Program-made: the position numbers and the translations under genes
Source: Imhoffiella fuscus
GTDB lineage: Bacteria > Pseudomonadota > Gammaproteobacteria > Chromatiales > Chromatiaceae
Direction: 5' to 3'
DNA: 64,000 bases
Assembly (NCBI RefSeq): GCF_042682685.1
Contig: NZ_JBHUHX010000015.1
Coordinates: 180,261 to 244,260, forward strand
The notes under the pieces: generated by a model
The model's database searches: none
What the model saw: the letters and a program-made list of their open reading frames with translations, nothing else
Told to the model about the DNA's origin: nothing
Part shown: piece by piece, positions 62,116 through 64,000 of the stretch
How the letters are laid out: each line of letters opens with the position of its first letter
Numbering within the stretch: the stretch's first letter is position 1

Positions 62116-63288
62116 TCAGCCCCCAGGCAGAATCCGCAGCAACGCCCCGTCGGTCTCGTCCGTCAAAACATAGAGATACCCATCCGGTCCCTGGCGCACG
62201 TCGCGCACCCGCTTTCCGATCGTCAGCTTCTCCTCGCCGACCACCCGCTCCCCGTCGAGCCGGACGTGGCGGATCTGCCCGAAACTCAGCGAACCGGAGA
62301 AGAGATCGCCCGTCCAGCCCGGATAACGGTCGCCGCTGTAGAAGGCTAGCCCGCTCGGCGCGATCGATGGCGTCCAGACCACCTTGGGATCCGGCACGTC
62401 CGATCGGCTATGCACGTCCGAGATCGCCGGACCGAAATACTCCATGCTGTATGTGACCTCCGGCCAGCCGTAATTGCGACCGGGCGCGATCAGGTTCAGC
62501 TCGTCCCCGCCGCGCGCGCCATGCTCGCTCGCCCAGACCCGACCGCTCGCCGGATCGCGCGCCAGACCCTGGATGTTGCGATGACCATAGGTATAGATCT
62601 CGGCCCGCACACCGTCCTTTCCGGCCAACGGATTGCCAGGGAAGGGCTGCCCCTCATCGGTCAGCCGCACCAGCTTGCCGAAGTCCGTCCCCAGGTTCTG
62701 CGCCTGTTTGCGGATGTAAGCACCATCGAACGATAGTGGCGGATTGCCGCCGTCGCCCAGGCTCATCAGCAGACTGCCGTCCGGCAGCCACAACAACCGC
62801 GAGCCGAAATGGGCACCACCCTTTTTCGTGTCCGGATTCCGGAAGAGCACCTTCAGATTCGAGAGGCGCGCCCCGTCCTCTTCCAAGCGCGCCCGGGCCA
62901 GAACGGTACGGTTCGCCTCCTTGCTGCCCACGGCATAGGTCAGATAGATGAGCCGGTTGGTCGCGAAATCTGGATGAAGCGCAACCTCCATCAACCCACC
63001 CTGACCGAATGACAACACCTCCGGCACACCCGAGATCGGGGTCGGCACCAGCGTCCCACCCCGGATCAGCCGCAACCGACCGGGCCGCTCGGTGACCAAC
63101 GCCGAGCCACCCGGCAACCAAGCGATGGACCAGGGATGCTCCAGCCCGTCGACGACCACCTCGGTCCGCCAATCGGACGCCTCCGGGACATCCCCTGTCA
63201 GCTCTACTTCAGCGGCCGTCAGAAACGTTGCCGGGAAGAGCAAGAAAGCCAGGAACAGCATTGGCCAATGCAGGTGTCGCATGCGCAT
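62116..63288 (-). CDS. Secreted PQQ-dependent sugar dehydrogenase (sorbosone dehydrogenase/YliI type)
   Basis: This 390-residue protein has a signal peptide (MRMRHLHWPMLFLAFLLFP..., cleavage near residue 25) and a six-bladed beta-propeller of the glucose/sorbosone dehydrogenase family: LEHPWSIAWLPGGSALVTER, FGQGGLMEVALHPDF, HFGSRLLWLPDGSLLMSLGD, GHRNIQGLARDP, WASEHGARGGDELNLI and RNYGWPEVTY. It likely oxidises aldose sugars in the periplasm with PQQ. The ATG at 63288 is chosen because AAGGAGG lies six bases upstream; the ATG at 63294 directly abuts it. PQQ synthesis genes are not in the window. Confidence 0.87.
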   Translation of the reverse strand: MRMRHLHWPMLFLAFLLFPATFLTAAEVELTGDVPEASDWRTEVVVDGLEHPWSIAWLPGGSALVTERPGRLRLIRGGTLVPTPISGVPEVLSFGQGGLMEVALHPDFATNRLIYLTYAVGSKEANRTVLARARLEEDGARLSNLKVLFRNPDTKKGGAHFGSRLLWLPDGSLLMSLGDGGNPPLSFDGAYIRKQAQNLGTDFGKLVRLTDEGQPFPGNPLAGKDGVRAEIYTYGHRNIQGLARDPASGRVWASEHGARGGDELNLIAPGRNYGWPEVTYSMEYFGPAISDVHSRSDVPDPKVVWTPSIAPSGLAFYSGDRYPGWTGDLFSGSLSFGQIRHVRLDGERVVGEEKLTIGKRVRDVRQGPDGYLYVLTDETDGALLRILPGG

Positions 63289-63337
63289 GGTCATCCTCCT
63301 TCTCCAGGGTTAGGAATGCGGTTCAGGTCGAATCCGA

Positions 63338-63769
63338 TCAACCAGCCGCCGTCTCGGGCAGACGCGAGGGAGACTCCCCGTTCGCCTTCAATGTCTCGAA
63401 GGGATCCGGTCCGGTGCGCTCATGCCCCGCATCCTTGAGCTGTCTCAGATAGTCGAACCAATACGGCTGCCAGGCACGCCCGAGCTTGTAGAGATAGCCC
63501 CAGTCGTAGAGCCCCGAGTCGTGCCCGTCGTCGAAGACGATCTTCAAGGCATATTGGCCGATGGGCAGCAGATCTTTGATGTTCACCGCCTCCTTGCCGA
63601 CCTGGAGCTTCGCCGTCGCCGGAGAATGGCCGCGCACCTCGGCGGACGGCGAATAGACCCGCAGATACTCGCAGGGTAGGCAGAAACGTGCGCCGTCGTC
63701 GAAGGTGATGTCGAGGATGCGAGATTGCTGATGGAGCTTGATGTCGGTTGGGTGTGGGGTTTGGGTCAT
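63338..63769 (-). CDS. DUF971 (GBBH-like N-terminal) protein
   Basis: This 143-residue protein has the DUF971 fold, the N-terminal domain of gamma-butyrobetaine hydroxylase-like proteins, with LDITFDDGARFCLPCEYLR, EVRGHSP and IVFDDGHDSGLYDWGYL. The family is frequent in proteobacteria, and stand-alone members are associated with iron-sulfur protein genes; the function is not settled. It lies 49 bp upstream of the sugar dehydrogenase. The first codons lie in a C-rich sense strand (G-rich complement). Confidence 0.88.
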   Translation of the reverse strand: MTQTPHPTDIKLHQQSRILDITFDDGARFCLPCEYLRVYSPSAEVRGHSPATAKLQVGKEAVNIKDLLPIGQYALKIVFDDGHDSGLYDWGYLYKLGRAWQPYWFDYLRQLKDAGHERTGPDPFETLKANGESPSRLPETAAG

Positions 63770-63839
63770 GGGATCACTGGATTTGGGTTGGGATTGGATA
63801 GTGGGTAGATAGGGGCGGTACGGGCTGATGGGATATGGG
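63750..63839 (+). other. Cluster of eleven G-tracts, possible G-quadruplex region
   Basis: Eleven runs of three or four G occur on the plus strand within 90 bases (for example 63750, 63756, 63763, 63770, 63785, 63790, 63803, 63812, 63822, 63830, 63837), covering the start codon and upstream region of the DUF971 gene. The remainder to 64000 has no recognisable gene. Confidence 0.5.
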
Positions 63840-64000
63840 TGCGGCGAATGCCGAACGGGCGACCGTCGCGCCTAATGCGGCCAGCCATGAAGCCATGAGG
63901 CCCAGCTTGCCAACGCTGAAACTAAGGATTTAGGTGTTACGTCCCGTGTGATTATCTGCCGCGACGGAGCTATCCTTTGTTCCGTGCCCGCGAGGTGCTA

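Noticed and set aside
1..64000. CRISPR array, prophage, insertion sequence, tRNA or 16S/23S/5S rRNA genes
   Set aside because: Read for repeats with regular spacers, transposase motifs and tRNA-like sequence; none was found. The only structural RNA seen is RNase P RNA.

Overview
The window is a 64 kb piece of a GC-rich gammaproteobacterial chromosome, most likely from a purple sulfur bacterium (Chromatiaceae). The lineage call rests on three things seen together: a secreted Gly/Tyr-rich sulfur globule protein (41573-41950); a complete division and cell-wall (dcw) cluster in gammaproteobacterial order; and other gammaproteobacterial neighbourhoods (rsmI/lpoA/yraN/dolP-like, rppH/ptsP, nadC/ampD). 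The genus cannot be fixed from this sequence. No tRNA, 5S/16S/23S rRNA, CRISPR array, insertion sequence or prophage was seen, and coding density is high.

Layout. 1-2049 (+): the 3' part of a LOG-family gene, then zapD and yacG. 2023-27959 (-): the dcw cluster, transcribed right to left as mraZ-rsmH-ftsL-ftsI-murE-murF-mraY-murD-ftsW-murG-murC-murB-ddlB-ftsQ-ftsA-ftsZ-lpxC, then an M23 peptidase gene, secA, argJ and a mutT-ThiE-like fusion; dciA lies between lpxC and the M23 gene on the other strand. Many junctions overlap by ATGA/GTGA or TGATG. The cluster is headed by a clear sigma-70 promoter and three TGGGN repeats at 10-bp spacing, the expected MraZ operator. 28276-28641 (-): RNase P RNA. 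28734-33893: rsmI (-), then lpoA, yraN, a dolP-like BON lipoprotein and an FAD-linked oxidase (+). 33936-36934 (-): rppH and ptsP. 37221-41369 (+): a HAD phosphatase, then an apparent lipid operon (OlsB-like N-acyltransferase, PlsC/OlsA-like O-acyltransferase, GT4 glycosyltransferase, PAP2 phosphatase). 41573-44534 (-): the sulfur globule protein, a family 4 uracil-DNA glycosylase and leuA. 44679-47246 (+): a Ycf46-like AAA ATPase and a CbpA-type DnaJ protein. 47252-52702: nadC/ampD (divergent), a membrane-anchored beta-helix protein, a GNAT enzyme, rluE and a small secreted protein. 53137-59061 (+): a sucrose cluster (sucrose-phosphate synthase, sucrose-phosphatase, PfkB-family fructokinase, amylosucrase). 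59156-63769: a MIF-family tautomerase, an LpxH-like phosphoesterase, argG, a PQQ-type sugar dehydrogenase and a DUF971 protein.

How the genes work together. The dcw cluster supplies nearly all cytoplasmic steps from UDP-MurNAc to lipid II together with the divisome core (FtsA, FtsZ, FtsQ, FtsL, FtsI, FtsW). LpoA, AmpD, ZapD and the M23 protein elsewhere in the window add wall-synthesis control, wall recycling and Z-ring bundling. The sucrose genes form a coherent synthesis and turnover route for sucrose as an osmolyte and carbon store. The lipid operon could make ornithine lipid and a glycolipid from diacylglycerol.

Most unusual observation: the murE gene in this otherwise normal cluster has an intact frame and a near-ideal ribosome-binding site, but encodes substitutions in several near-invariant MurE motifs (P-loop, UDP-MurNAc-binding segment, the carbamoyl-lysine position, the YAHTP motif) while keeping the diaminopimelate-binding DNPR and GHE motifs. 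Also of note are two GTAG-headed REP-like palindromes, a large CGCAAAG-type palindrome after argG, a G-tract cluster at the DUF971 start, and a beta-helix protein with an unidentified cytoplasmic domain.
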